A stretch of DNA of 61,912 bases. Source: Afipia sp. (GTDB lineage: Bacteria > Pseudomonadota > Alphaproteobacteria > Rhizobiales > Xanthobacteraceae). The DNA lies in the NCBI GenBank assembly GCA_017474385.1, contig JAFVHU010000020.1:1-61912 (forward strand). The letters are read 5' to 3'. Shown here piece after piece: positions 40,131 through 48,741 of this stretch (position 1 is the stretch's first letter; each line of letters opens with the position of its first letter). Position numbers and translations under genes: made by a program. The notes under the pieces are model-generated. The model searched no databases, had not been told where the DNA came from, and saw only the letters and a program-made list of their open reading frames with translations.

Positions 40131-42043
40131 AGCGGCACCACATCCTCATCATGATCATGATTCGCATCGGCCGGATGCGGCGGTCTGTTGTCGTCGCGAT
40201 GATCACCGCGTCGCGGCTCCGGCACGTTTTGCAGCTTGACGTGCAGATACCGACGACCGCTATCAACGCGATCCTTTACAAATCCCTTCTGTGACATCGC
40301 AGTCGCGAAACTTTTCTCTTTCCACGCACGCACCGCATTGTGAGAACACCATGCCGAGAAAGCGTCATACATCGCGCGCGCGGTAACGACGGACGCAGGC
40401 TCGCCGGTTTTTCCATCAGCCGGCACCGCGACGACGCAATCGCCGACGAACGAGCCGACCGGGTCCATTTCCTCGCGATATTCCGCCGTCGCGTCGATCA
40501 CCTCTTGCGGCGTGCGCAGCCCATCGTTCAAATATTCGAGCGTACCGGCGACCAGCCAATTCAGAATGCCGCTGGCCTCGGCCCATAGCTCTTTCATCAC
40601 GTCATCCATCGGCCGCTTTTCCGCGTCGCTGATGGTGACGGGCCACGGCACGAAACGGATGCGCCGCCAAATGCCATGATCGACGCCGCCGATTTCCGGC
40701 TTGTGGTTGCCGGACAGCACAAGCTTGAAGTCCGGCCGGAACTCGAAAAAATCCTTGAAATTGTGCCGCGCCAACATCGGCTCGCCGCCGGTGAGCGACT
40801 TGATCAGCGCTTCCTTGAAATGAACATTGCGCTCCGGCTCCGATGCGCGCACGAGGCGCGCGCCCGGCAAGCGCGCGATGTCAGGCGAGGCCTGGCTGCC
40901 GCCCTTCTGCCCTTCACCAGACAGCGATTCAAACGCAAGCGTCATGCAATACTCGCCCATGATCCGCGACACGATTTCGATAAAGGTCGATTTCCAATTC
41001 GATCCGGTGCCGTAGTTGAACACAAGGCACTGCTCGCCGGTCAGGCCGGTCATGGCATAGCCGTGATAGCGTTGCAGAAATCTCCGCACCGCCTCGATCG
41101 GCTGAAAGCGATTGATCGCCACATCGAAGGCCGGACACGTCGCGACGGGATCGTAATGCACCGGCGCGGCCTTCGTCACATTGTCCGCGCGATTGTGCGG
41201 CCGCAGTTCGGCGCGCCAGCGCAGCTTTGTGAAGCCGCTGGCCTCGGTGCCGTCGGGATCGGGCACGGCCTCGCGGACAAAATGCACGGTGCCGTTGAGC
41301 ACGTTGAATGCCAACTTATCCTTGTCGAGGTCGCCAGGATTGATCGAGCGATGCGGCAAGGCCTGGTCGATCATGCCCTTGATCTTGCCGGCGTTGCCCG
41401 ATGACACCGCATATTTGCGCCGCGAGATTTTCCGCGCGTCGAGATACTCGCGCGCGATGTCACCCAGGCGCACCAAGCGCTCAAGACGCGCGATCTCGGC
41501 GTCCTGCGCGTCGCTCGGCTCCTCGACCTTTTCGAGATCGGCCAGCAGCGGCTTGGCCGCCTCGGCCTCCTCGATCGCCTTGCGCTCGCTCGGTGTGGCC
41601 GTCAGGAAATCCGCCTCAAGGGCGATGCGCGCGGCGGTGATCTGTGCCGAGCGCGTCGCGTGCTCGGTGCCGCCCTCGCGCCGCCAGTGCGTCTCTGCCC
41701 AGGCGTGCCAGCCGATCTCGCGGACGTGTAGCAGGCTGTCACCGAAGTAATTGAGCAGCCGCTTGCCGTTTCCGGTGTCGTTCTGAGGCTCCTCGGAACA
41801 CGCGGCGATCACCTCATCGGGAATATCCGCATCGGCGAGTGGCGGCATATGTTCCGGCATTGGAATGTCGTCGCCGTCAAAATCCGCATCAAACCCGCCC
41901 GCAAAATCCTGGGGGACCTCCCCCACGGCGGGGTGCGGGGCATCAGCGTCATAAGACGACGCGGAAAAGCCGTCGCCCTCCATCGCCGCAGCGATGTCTG
42001 CGAAGTCGGGACCGGATTCGGGAAACTGTTCGTTGCCGCTCAT
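40127..42043 (-). CDS. D5/P4-type SF3 helicase-primase protein
   Basis: A 638-residue protein. The first 100 residues are acidic and disordered. The D5 N-terminal part spans about 105-310. The SF3 helicase follows with FNYGTGSNWKSTFIEIV (Walker A), 'GARLVRASEPER' (Walker B region) and FKLVLSGNHKPEIGGVDHGIWRRIRFVPW (motif C and arginine region), plus a C-terminal winged helix. The Walker A reads GTGSNWKST where the family usually has NGKST. It drives phage DNA replication with the adjoining primase. Confidence 0.86.
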   Translation of the reverse strand: MSGNEQFPESGPDFADIAAAMEGDGFSASSYDADAPHPAVGEVPQDFAGGFDADFDGDDIPMPEHMPPLADADIPDEVIAACSEEPQNDTGNGKRLLNYFGDSLLHVREIGWHAWAETHWRREGGTEHATRSAQITAARIALEADFLTATPSERKAIEEAEAAKPLLADLEKVEEPSDAQDAEIARLERLVRLGDIAREYLDARKISRRKYAVSSGNAGKIKGMIDQALPHRSINPGDLDKDKLAFNVLNGTVHFVREAVPDPDGTEASGFTKLRWRAELRPHNRADNVTKAAPVHYDPVATCPAFDVAINRFQPIEAVRRFLQRYHGYAMTGLTGEQCLVFNYGTGSNWKSTFIEIVSRIMGEYCMTLAFESLSGEGQKGGSQASPDIARLPGARLVRASEPERNVHFKEALIKSLTGGEPMLARHNFKDFFEFRPDFKLVLSGNHKPEIGGVDHGIWRRIRFVPWPVTISDAEKRPMDDVMKELWAEASGILNWLVAGTLEYLNDGLRTPQEVIDATAEYREEMDPVGSFVGDCVVAVPADGKTGEPASVVTARAMYDAFSAWCSHNAVRAWKEKSFATAMSQKGFVKDRVDSGRRYLHVKLQNVPEPRRGDHRDDNRPPHPADANHDHDEDVVPL

Positions 42044-43350
42044 TTCAGCCTGTCATTCCAATCGGCCCCAACGCCGGGCCACATAAAGATTTGCTTGAGA
42101 TCAGATCGCGCGCGGCGCGCCTCGGCGCGTTTCATCGCGCATTGCGTGATAAAAGGATCGCTGTCGCCGTCGCACATATGGACCAGCGTCCGCGCACCGA
42201 TCGGCACCGGCATCGCCGGCGAATTGAGATCGGGATCGACGCCAGGCACCTTGCGTACGCGGCCGGCGGCCGTCTTGAGCGTCGGATGATTCAGCCGATC
42301 GAGCGCCTTGCCGGCGAGGTTGCCGAGATCGACACCGCTGCGGAAATGCGTGCGCGACACATCGCGGCCGGCGCGCACCAGAATGGTGAAGCCGGCGCAT
42401 GTGTTCTCGTTGCCCTCGCCCGTCACAATCCGCTCGGCCCGATCGGGAGCGCAGCCGCCGAGATCGATATAGCCGCCCTGCTTGGTGCCGCGCGATTTCT
42501 TGGCCGGTAGCAGCTCACCCGTATGCGGGTGACGGATCACGGCCTTGCCTTTCGGCTGCGACAGATCGAGCCAGGTGAAATGCAGTCCGGCGAACCGATA
42601 GCAATTGCCGCGCGCAATCTCCTCGGCCGGGCCGGCTGGATTTGGCCCCATGATCGGGCACAGCATTGCCGGGCCGCAATGCACCTCTAGCGGCTCATCT
42701 TCCTTGCCGTCAGCGAACATCGGGCAATCGGGCAGAAAGCCGATGCGCGCATTGTCCGGCACAAGAAGGCCGCGCAGCTTGAAATACTCGGCAAGCATAC
42801 CGCCGCCGTCCCAGCGCTCCGCTTTCAGCCAGTAATGCTCATGAAGCCGCGCGCGCTCCCGCTCGCGATACCGCGCGTTCGCCTCCTCGGCCGAGGCCCC
42901 GGCTTTCCATCCCTCATAGAACGCGCGCTTGAGATCATCGGGCCAGTCATCCGGCCGCGCATCCAGCGTCTTGCCGGCGCGATAGGCCGCACCGCCGGCG
43001 CGCTTGGCGCTCGCCGGTGTCTCGGAAATCTCGCGGCCGCCGCCGAGGTGATCGAGGATGGCGACAAAATCCTTTTTGGGATCGAGGCCCTTCTCTTTCG
43101 CGATGTAGCTGATTACGTCGCCGCCATCGGCGCAGGCGGCGCAAACCCACTTCTCGCCGTCGCACTCGAACCGGCCGTCAGTCTTGGACTGGAAATCTTT
43201 CGAGCAGAACGGACACGGCCCGACGCTTTTTCCGTGCGGCCATTTCCGGTCCGGCCGGCCGTTGCGGAGCCGCACAAGTCGGCCAGCGATCTCATCGACC
43301 CGGTTGCGATCCTTGATATCGAGGATCTGTTGATCTGACAGCCGGGTCAT
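42040..43350 (-). CDS. CHC2 zinc-finger / Toprim primase
   Basis: A 436-residue protein. The zinc finger near residues 45-75 has CPFCSKDFQ ... WVCAACADGGD, the CHC2 primase type. A toprim-like part follows, with IVTGEGNENTCAG (the glutamate) and MCDGDSD (the acidic pair). It primes phage replication. The ATG at 43350 is divergent from brnT; its 3' end overlaps the helicase gene. Confidence 0.84.
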   Translation of the reverse strand: MTRLSDQQILDIKDRNRVDEIAGRLVRLRNGRPDRKWPHGKSVGPCPFCSKDFQSKTDGRFECDGEKWVCAACADGGDVISYIAKEKGLDPKKDFVAILDHLGGGREISETPASAKRAGGAAYRAGKTLDARPDDWPDDLKRAFYEGWKAGASAEEANARYRERERARLHEHYWLKAERWDGGGMLAEYFKLRGLLVPDNARIGFLPDCPMFADGKEDEPLEVHCGPAMLCPIMGPNPAGPAEEIARGNCYRFAGLHFTWLDLSQPKGKAVIRHPHTGELLPAKKSRGTKQGGYIDLGGCAPDRAERIVTGEGNENTCAGFTILVRAGRDVSRTHFRSGVDLGNLAGKALDRLNHPTLKTAAGRVRKVPGVDPDLNSPAMPVPIGARTLVHMCDGDSDPFITQCAMKRAEARRARSDLKQIFMWPGVGADWNDRLK

Positions 43351-43370
43351 TGCCGGACCCCGGCATTTTC

Positions 43371-43411
43371 GTAGTTACATAATGCTTGACAGGCCGCATT
43401 TATGTAGTTAC
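43371..43411. promoter_or_regulatory. brnTA promoter and operator region
   Basis: A TTGACA -35 box at 43386-43391 lies between the arms of an inverted repeat, TACATAA (43376-43382) and TTATGTA (43400-43406). GTAGTTAC is also directly repeated, at 43371-43378 and 43404-43411. The -10 element probably lies in the second arm. BrnA antitoxins repress their own operon, so these repeats are candidate BrnA sites. The divergent primase promoter must share this 71-bp interval. Confidence 0.6.
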
Positions 43412-43421
43412 GTTTATTCCC

Positions 43422-43700
43422 ATGATGATCACATTCGATCCAGCCAAGCGCGATCTCACCCTGCAAATGCGGGGCCTCGATTTCGCCGACGCCGCAGAGG
43501 TTTTCGCGGGTGACCGCGCGACATGGACCGATGATCGTTTCAACTACGGCGAAGTGCGCCAGATCACGGCGGGATGGCTCAAGGGCCGAATGGTTGTTAT
43601 CGTCTGGACGCAGCGCGGCCCTAACACGCACCACATCATTTCTATGAGGTACTGCCATGCGAAAGAAGTCAGGAAAATCCGCAAGCGGTTCGGCCTCTAA
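43422..43700 (+). CDS. brnT: BrnT-family toxin
   Basis: A 92-residue protein, MMITFDPAKRDLTLQMRGLDFADAAEVF ... DDRFNYGEVRQITAGWLKGRMVVIVWTQRG ... ISMRYCHAKEVRKI. This is the BrnT signature (the 'FDPxK', 'RxxxxG', 'ISxRxAxxxE' elements), a RelE-like ribonuclease. In a cargo position on the plus strand against the surrounding phage genes. The ATG at 43422 is used; the upstream in-frame codons lie in the promoter. It overlaps brnA by 44 bp. Confidence 0.88.
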   Translation: MMITFDPAKRDLTLQMRGLDFADAAEVFAGDRATWTDDRFNYGEVRQITAGWLKGRMVVIVWTQRGPNTHHIISMRYCHAKEVRKIRKRFGL

Positions 43701-43962
43701 GGCCAGCCGTCGTGCACCCAACTGGCGCGACCCCGACGACGCGCCGGAGATCACCGACGCCATGCTTGACCGCGCCGAGATCGTGAAGGGCGGCAAGGTT
43801 GTGAGGCGCGGCCGACCGCCGCTCGGCGATAAAGCCAAAACATCGGTCACACTTCGACTCGACACAGAAGTCGTCACCGCGTACCGCGCAACCGGCGATG
43901 GTTGGCAATCGCGCATCAATGCCGATCTCACCAAGACCGCAAAACGCCTAAAGGCATCATAA
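43657..43962 (+). CDS. brnA: BrnA-family antitoxin
   Basis: A 101-residue protein. Acidic/basic N-terminus, then PNWRDPDDAPEITDAMLDRAE and the DNA-binding end GRPPLGDKAKTSVTLRLDTEVVTAYRATGDGWQSRINADL, which is the BrnA ribbon-helix-helix pattern. GAGGT lies before the ATG. It neutralises BrnT and represses the operon. Confidence 0.88.
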   Translation: MRKKSGKSASGSASKASRRAPNWRDPDDAPEITDAMLDRAEIVKGGKVVRRGRPPLGDKAKTSVTLRLDTEVVTAYRATGDGWQSRINADLTKTAKRLKAS

Positions 43963-43964
43963 CC

Positions 43965-44162
43965 ATGCGACAGACAGTCACAATTCGGATGCCCGATGAA
44001 ACCGAACCGCGCCGCTTTCACCTTGAAGCCGAGAAGGCGACGCGCTTCGCCGCGAAAGTAGAGGCAGCGGGCGGAACGGCGGCGATCGGGCCGCTCGAAC
44101 TGTCGGACGAATTGCGGGACACTCTCCAGCGCGCCGGTGTCAATCCGAGCATGGTTCGCTAA
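43965..44162 (+). CDS. Small protein co-transcribed with brnTA
   Basis: A 65-residue protein, MRQTVTIRMPDETEPRRFHL ... GTAAIGPLELSDELRDTLQ, starting 2 bp after the brnA stop. The close spacing argues for a three-gene operon. No family is recognised; a role in stabilising or modulating the antitoxin is only a guess. Confidence 0.55.
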   Translation: MRQTVTIRMPDETEPRRFHLEAEKATRFAAKVEAAGGTAAIGPLELSDELRDTLQRAGVNPSMVR

Positions 44163-44167
44163 CGACA

Positions 44168-45459
44168 TCACAGCGCCCTCGCCACATCGATGCGACGGCC
44201 AAGCCACCGCATCACGTTCGTCGCCATCGAGTTGCCGAGCGATTTATATCGCAGCCCGTCGGATGCTGGCTTTCCCCGGAACGGGATCAGAGTGTAGCCG
44301 TCACGAAAACCTTGAAGGCGCTCGCACTCGATCGGCATCAAACGACGAACAGCCCATCGTTCCGCGCCGAACGATGCGACGATGTTGCTTTCATCTTCCT
44401 GACGCCGGCCTGCATAGCCGCCCTTGCCGGACGATTCCGCGCCGCGCGTTAGCGTCGCGGCGATTGGCGGCGCATGAACTACGTATGATTCTAAGTCAGC
44501 CGCATTGCTGCAATTTGCCTTTGCCAACAAGGGATGCGCGACATCGTCGTTAAAGAAACCTCCGCGAAGCGTTCGCATCGGGATCAATGTTTCCGTCTCC
44601 GCGTCGATCCGGCCCATGCCGCCGGCGTTGAGACAAAGCGATTTCTCCGGAATACCCCCCCTGCAACGATCAGGCCAACGTCGCAATCGAAGTCTGTTCC
44701 AAGCCCGCCACCACCCTTAGAGCGTGCGCTAATTGTGGGAGCAACTGTTTGCCCCGGTTCCCGGCGCGGCGCAGGATTCCCGCACAGGCTTTCGCGCTCA
44801 AAAAGTACCGCTGCGGCACGTCGCCAGTCTCCAAGATATCCGACAACGAACACACGCCGTCGTCGTTGAGGGACAGCCCGGCCAAACCCGTCCACTCTGA
44901 CAAACTGAGCGTCAAGCACTCGCCATGCGAGGCCGTAAGCGCGTTCGTAGCCTGGGACAATTCCCGCAGATTGCCAGCCGCCGGCGGGGACTTCGATTCT
45001 GCGCCCGGCAAGCAATCCCAAAAAGCTTGCAAAGTCGCGTCCGGCGTTGCTCGAAAGGACGCCGGGGACGTTTTCCCAGACCAGCCACGCGGCGCGATAC
45101 TTGCGAGCAATGGCAGCGTAGGTAAGTGTGAGCGAACCACGGACGCCATCCATTCCAGCGCGGAGTCCGGCAACGCTGTAGTCTTGGCAGGGTGTTCCTC
45201 CGACGAGAAGATCGATAGCTGCATCGGGCCATTCCTCGAATTTTGTCATGTCGCCGAAATTCGGCGGCGCATTACCGCTCCACGCCGTGCCCGGCAGATT
45301 CGAGCCGTAGTGATGCGCCAGCACCGCCGACGGAAAATCAGGACCACGCGAATAATCGTGATCGGGATCGAATTGCGAGAAACCGAACGGCGTCCAGCCA
45401 AGCGGATGCCACGCAACCGTGGCCGCCTCGATCCCGCTGCACACCGAGAGATAATTCAA
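44168..45459 (-). pseudogene. C5 cytosine DNA methyltransferase, frame broken at a G7 tract
   Basis: The N-terminal part (45459 down to about 44655) has SVCSGIEAATVAW, LLVGGTPCQDYSVAGLR with the catalytic PCQ cysteine, WENVPGVLSS and FGRAVPQRRRRVFVVGY. After a run of seven G (plus-strand C 44655-44661) the frame turns into unrelated sequence. The proper C-terminus (IPEKSLCLNAGGMGR, RLMPIECERLQGF, KSLGNSMATNVMRWLG) continues in another frame to 44168. One extra G restores the whole enzyme. It begins with a TTG that overlaps the previous stop (TTGA). It could protect phage DNA from host restriction, or be phase-variable, or carry a sequencing error. Confidence 0.8.
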
Positions 45460-45635
45460 GCGCGCACCATATCGCTATAAGGCAGCGCGCCCGTCACATA
45501 CGGCTTGATCGACAGCCAGAGCCGCCGCTGTTCAAGTTGAAATTGCGCCCGCTCCCGCTCAATCGTCGTCCGCTGTGCCTTGTCCGTCAGGTGATGCATC
45601 TGCGTCTGAATCTGCTGCACTTGCGGCCGCGTCAT
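45456..45635 (-). CDS. Small phage protein, function unknown
   Basis: A 59-residue protein, MTRPQVQQIQTQMHHLTDKA ... YVTGALPYSDMVRA, which overlaps the previous gene and the TTG start of the methyltransferase. Highly polar helix then a hydrophobic end. Coupled translation suggests it may be an accessory of the methyltransferase. Confidence 0.55.
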   Translation of the reverse strand: MTRPQVQQIQTQMHHLTDKAQRTTIERERAQFQLEQRRLWLSIKPYVTGALPYSDMVRA

Positions 45636-46014
45636 CCGGTTTATCCTTTTCCTTGTGCGTTTCTGATTTCGGCGCGTCGATCGCATCGCGTGCCTTGGCC
45701 TCGGCCGCCAGTTCGCCGAGCCGCCGCACGATCTGCGGATCGGCGCAGCGTTCCGTGAGTTTCATGATCGCGTCATAGACATCGACCAGGCGCAGCCGCG
45801 TCTCGGCATAATCGAGCAGCAACTGCCGCGCCTCGGCCGTCAGATCGGGCGAGCCGGCGCGGTTGCGCAGATCGGCAGCGGCAATCGCATGCCGGCCGCT
45901 CTCGTTCTGCGCCTCCTCGAAAATCTCCTTGAACTTCACCGGCGGCCGTGCCGCATCGGCCGGGGGTGCGGGGGTTTTGGCGTAGCGCCGCGTTCCGGTG
46001 AAGATCGGCGTCAT
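45559..46014 (-). CDS. Phage protein, function unknown (acidic C-terminus)
   Basis: A 151-residue protein, MTPIFTGTRRYAKTPAPPAD ... FKEIFEEAQNESGRHAIAAADLRNRAG ... DYAETRLRLVDVYDAIMKL, ending in a low-complexity acidic tail. Helical throughout. The ATG overlaps the previous stop, so it is in the early operon; the 3' end overlaps the next gene by 77 bp. Confidence 0.6.
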   Translation of the reverse strand: MTPIFTGTRRYAKTPAPPADAARPPVKFKEIFEEAQNESGRHAIAAADLRNRAGSPDLTAEARQLLLDYAETRLRLVDVYDAIMKLTERCADPQIVRRLGELAAEAKARDAIDAPKSETHKEKDKPDDAAASAADSDADASPDGQGTADDD

Positions 46015-46382
46015 CGCTTGCTCCGCAGCTTCGCCATGGCGGCGGCCGAAATGACAAGGCCTGCGCCGTCGCACCACTCGCGGACCTTGAACGAGAGCGC
46101 GCGCTTGGCCGCATCGAGATCGAGCGCCGGCTGCATCGCCGGCGTCATGGGCAGGAAGCATCGCCACATGAAGGCGTGGCGCGCGCCCGTCGGATTGATG
46201 TAGATCGCGCCGACGGTCACCACGCCGAGGCGTGCATTGACCTGGCCGCCCTCCTCGACGAACGCGAGATCATCAGGAATCGGAGCGGCACGGCCTTGGC
46301 GGATGGCGTCGCCGGCGCGGCCGAACCGCCGCTCCTGCGCCGCACGCGCGCGATCCGTGTCAAAGGCCTTATTGATGCTCAT
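46011..46382 (-). CDS. Phage protein, function unknown
   Basis: A 123-residue protein, MSINKAFDTDRARAAQERRFGRAGDAIRQGR ... VNARLGVVTVGAIYINPTG ... FKVREWCDGAGLVI. Overlaps its neighbours by 4 bases on both sides. It has no recognised family. Confidence 0.58.
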   Translation of the reverse strand: MSINKAFDTDRARAAQERRFGRAGDAIRQGRAAPIPDDLAFVEEGGQVNARLGVVTVGAIYINPTGARHAFMWRCFLPMTPAMQPALDLDAAKRALSFKVREWCDGAGLVISAAAMAKLRSKR

Positions 46383-46783
46383 GCGCGCATTTCCGAAATC
46401 TCGGAATCTGCATCCTCGATCGGATCACCATCACCGACCGACCAATCGACTGGATAGCGCAGTGCACCGATCACGCCGAGGCCTGGCACCCGCCGCCACA
46501 GCCGCCATGCAAAGCGAACGCGATACATCGCACCGATGTAGTAAAGCATCATACCGAGCCACAACGCGTTCGCGATCACGATCGCAACACCGCCAGCGAA
46601 GGACCACCACTGTCCGAGGCTTGGATAGTAATAGAGATTCCAGAAGCCCCAGGACGTGAACACCGCCGTCGAGAACACGCTGACGCCAGCAAGCGCCTTG
46701 TCGCGGTACAACGCGCGGCAGTGATTCAGGATCAGCACGCCGCCGACGGCTTCAAAAAGACCGTTGATCAGATCGGCGCTCAT
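46379..46783 (-). CDS. Phage membrane protein (three or four passes)
   Basis: A 134-residue protein with hydrophobic segments at about 4-20, 31-51, 58-80 and possibly 81-90. It contains SVFSTAVFTSWGFWNLYYYPSLGQWWSFAGG, a pattern seen in small phage membrane proteins that superficially resembles half of a sugar-transporter (SWEET) unit. Its function is unknown; superinfection exclusion is one possibility. Confidence 0.65.
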   Translation of the reverse strand: MSADLINGLFEAVGGVLILNHCRALYRDKALAGVSVFSTAVFTSWGFWNLYYYPSLGQWWSFAGGVAIVIANALWLGMMLYYIGAMYRVRFAWRLWRRVPGLGVIGALRYPVDWSVGDGDPIEDADSEISEMRA

Positions 46784-47364
46784 GCTGGCACCCCGAATTC
46801 GATACCGGCCCGCATGAATTCAATGAAGGCCTGATCCGGCGACCAGCATTGGAGTTTCACACCCAGGCGATAGCCGCCGTGTCGCCACGGTGCCGGCGGC
46901 GGGGCCATGATCTGATCCATTTCATCATTGAGAATGTTGTTATCGAGGTCCTTAACCCACGCCGGCGCGGGCCAGTCAAAATTGAAGCGCTTGGAGATCG
47001 ACACCATCAAGTCATGTTCAATTTCCGCATAGTTCGTCAGTAGCCCCTTGATCGGACGCGGAACGTCGATCAGATAGGCCTCGCTGGCATCGTGCATCAG
47101 CACCGTGCGCAGGTCGCGCTCGCTGTTGCAAAGCCCATAGACTGGCTTGGTCGCTTCACGCGCCAACAGCACGCAATGTTCGGCCACCGAATAGAAGCGC
47201 AGGCAATGTCCGTTGTAACGCGTCAGCTTCGACAGAGCCGCCGCGATGTCGATGATTTTGTACGTGTTGCGATCGGGATCGAGCGGGAACACCTGCCCGC
47301 CGGAAAATGTCTGAATCCAGTCGCCGATGCGCGGAACGCCGTCTTTGTCTAAAATGGCGGACAT
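46780..47364 (-). CDS. HD-domain phosphohydrolase (YfbR-like)
   Basis: A 194-residue protein. HD motifs are NGHCLRFYSVAEHCVLLA and RTVLMHDASEAYLIDVPRPIKG. This matches phage HD-domain 5'-nucleotidase or dNTPase proteins of the YfbR/DatZ type with the 'QTFSGGQVFPLDP' opening. With the MazG-like and DUF5664 proteins it suggests control of nucleotide pools. ATG 47364 overlaps the previous stop (ATGA). Confidence 0.75.
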   Translation of the reverse strand: MSAILDKDGVPRIGDWIQTFSGGQVFPLDPDRNTYKIIDIAAALSKLTRYNGHCLRFYSVAEHCVLLAREATKPVYGLCNSERDLRTVLMHDASEAYLIDVPRPIKGLLTNYAEIEHDLMVSISKRFNFDWPAPAWVKDLDNNILNDEMDQIMAPPPAPWRHGGYRLGVKLQCWSPDQAFIEFMRAGIEFGVPA

Positions 47365-47510
47365 CACTTGTCTTTCCATCGTTCGAGAAAATTGAGAAAC
47401 GACCACGCAGCCAAGAGATCGGAGATTCCGACAATCAGAAGCGGGATCAGAATTGCGGCGATGCCCAGCAGGCCGAAGGCCTGCCAGGCGTTGACGTGTT
47501 CAAAACTCAT
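47364..47510 (-). CDS. Small single-pass membrane protein
   Basis: A 48-residue protein, MSFEHVNAWQAFGLLGIAAI and then LIPLLIVGISDLLAAWSF, with one long hydrophobic stretch. It overlaps the HD gene by ATGA and the upstream gene by 11 bp. It is too short for family assignment; the translational coupling supports it. Confidence 0.55.
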   Translation of the reverse strand: MSFEHVNAWQAFGLLGIAAILIPLLIVGISDLLAAWSFLNFLERWKDK

Positions 47511-47994
47511 GGGCGGAACGTGACACAGGAAAGGCCAGCGGCTCGCCGGTGATGGAAACACCGAGCGCGCGCGCAATGTCTCTGGCGTGATGCGCGCGGC
47601 CGAGCGCAAAGACGTGTTCCAATGCGTTCAGCGCGGTCAACATCTGCGGCAGTTCGTCGGGCAGCGCGAACCGCGCGCCAGGCGCGGCCGATGGCTCGCC
47701 GAGCCGCGCCGGCACGCCGAGCAGCGCGAACGACGCCGAGCCGAGCGTGGCGAGCCGGACACCGGCCGGGGTTTCTTGCCAGTAACTCAGATCGGCATAG
47801 GGAAGGATTTGGACGTTGCCAGTTTGGTGAAGTCTTTTCATTTCTTGATTTTCCCTTGGGCCGCGCGACATGGCGGCCTCAAGAGAAATTGTCGCTGCGG
47901 CCATTGCCTGGCCGCCATTCACCCTTCGACCATCCATTGAATCATGATTAAGAGGCGCGGCCGGGCGGCCTGCAAAGGTATCAGCGTGCAGCAT
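47500..47994 (-). CDS. Phage protein, function unknown
   Basis: Up to 164 residues. The best protein-like part starts at ATG 47841 (MKRLHQTGNVQILPYADLSY) and continues with GVRLATLGSASFALLGVPARLG and LPQMLTALNALEHVFALGRAHH. The first 51 codons from 47994 may be untranslated. No family is recognised. Confidence 0.55.
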   Translation of the reverse strand: MLHADTFAGRPAAPLNHDSMDGRRVNGGQAMAAATISLEAAMSRGPRENQEMKRLHQTGNVQILPYADLSYWQETPAGVRLATLGSASFALLGVPARLGEPSAAPGARFALPDELPQMLTALNALEHVFALGRAHHARDIARALGVSITGEPLAFPVSRSAHEF

Positions 47995-48289
47995 TGCGAA
48001 CGCCCTTCATCGGAGGAAGATCGCGCGAAGCGACAAAACCGAGCAGCGAGCGCATTTCGTTCTGATGATCGACCCGCCCGAGCGCATGGCCGTGAGCGAA
48101 ACCGACAAGGAAGCCGTCGAGCATGTCGCGATGATCGGGCAGCGCGAACGACTGCGATCCACCTTCAAGCGTCGGACTGCGCACCACGGCATAACCGATG
48201 AATGAATCATCGGGGGTATCGCCGCAGAACTCGAATCCGCCCTGCTCCTTGGCGCGCCAATATTCAACCGAAATCATGCTCGCCGTCAT
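47981..48289 (-). CDS. Phage protein, function unknown
   Basis: A 102-residue protein, MISVEYWRAKEQGGFEFCGD ... FIGYAVVRSPTLEGG ... HRDMLDGFLVGFAHGHALGRV. It overlaps both neighbours, as is usual in this early operon. It has no recognised family; even composition and context support it. Confidence 0.58.
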   Translation of the reverse strand: MTASMISVEYWRAKEQGGFEFCGDTPDDSFIGYAVVRSPTLEGGSQSFALPDHRDMLDGFLVGFAHGHALGRVDHQNEMRSLLGFVASRDLPPMKGVRNAAR

Positions 48290-48741
48290 GATGCCCGCTC
48301 CGCTTCGATCAGCGCGCGCGCCTTCGCCTTCATGTCGGCCGACATGAAATAGCTGGCCTCACCGCCGGGAATGAATGTCGAATCAACCCGAAGTCCAAAC
48401 AGGTTGATCATCTTGCGCATGTGGTGAACCTGCGCCTTGATCACGCCGCGCGGATTGCGCGGCTTGTCGCAATCCGGCATCGCGCCATAGATCGCGACCT
48501 CGATCGCCTCGCCCGTCACCGCGCCTTGCGCCGCCAGGATCATGCCGAAGATCGTCGCCTGGCTCGCCGTTAACGGCATCGTCGGCGGCAACACCGGCCG
48601 CATGCCGATCTGCGCCTCTAGCTCCTCGATCCGGTCCTGTTTGACCGCAAGTTCGGCGCGCAGACTACGGATCGTTTCGAGTTGCGCCTGGTCGCCCGAG
48701 GCGACGGCCTTGCATGTGCTGGCGGCGATCGAGGGCATCAT
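48286..48741 (-). CDS. Winged-helix (Trans_reg_C-like) DNA-binding protein
   Basis: A 151-residue protein. A coiled-coil segment (ETIRSLRAELAVKQDRIEELEAQI) is followed by LTASQATIFGMILAAQGAVTGEAI ... VIKAQVHHMRKMINLFGLRVDS ... GGEASYFMSA, the PhoB-type winged helix. It probably regulates phage genes or acts as a cofactor at replication sites. ATG 48741 is decided by the ATGA overlap with the micro-gene; the longer frame to 48828 is rejected. Confidence 0.65.
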   Translation of the reverse strand: MMPSIAASTCKAVASGDQAQLETIRSLRAELAVKQDRIEELEAQIGMRPVLPPTMPLTASQATIFGMILAAQGAVTGEAIEVAIYGAMPDCDKPRNPRGVIKAQVHHMRKMINLFGLRVDSTFIPGGEASYFMSADMKAKARALIEAERAS

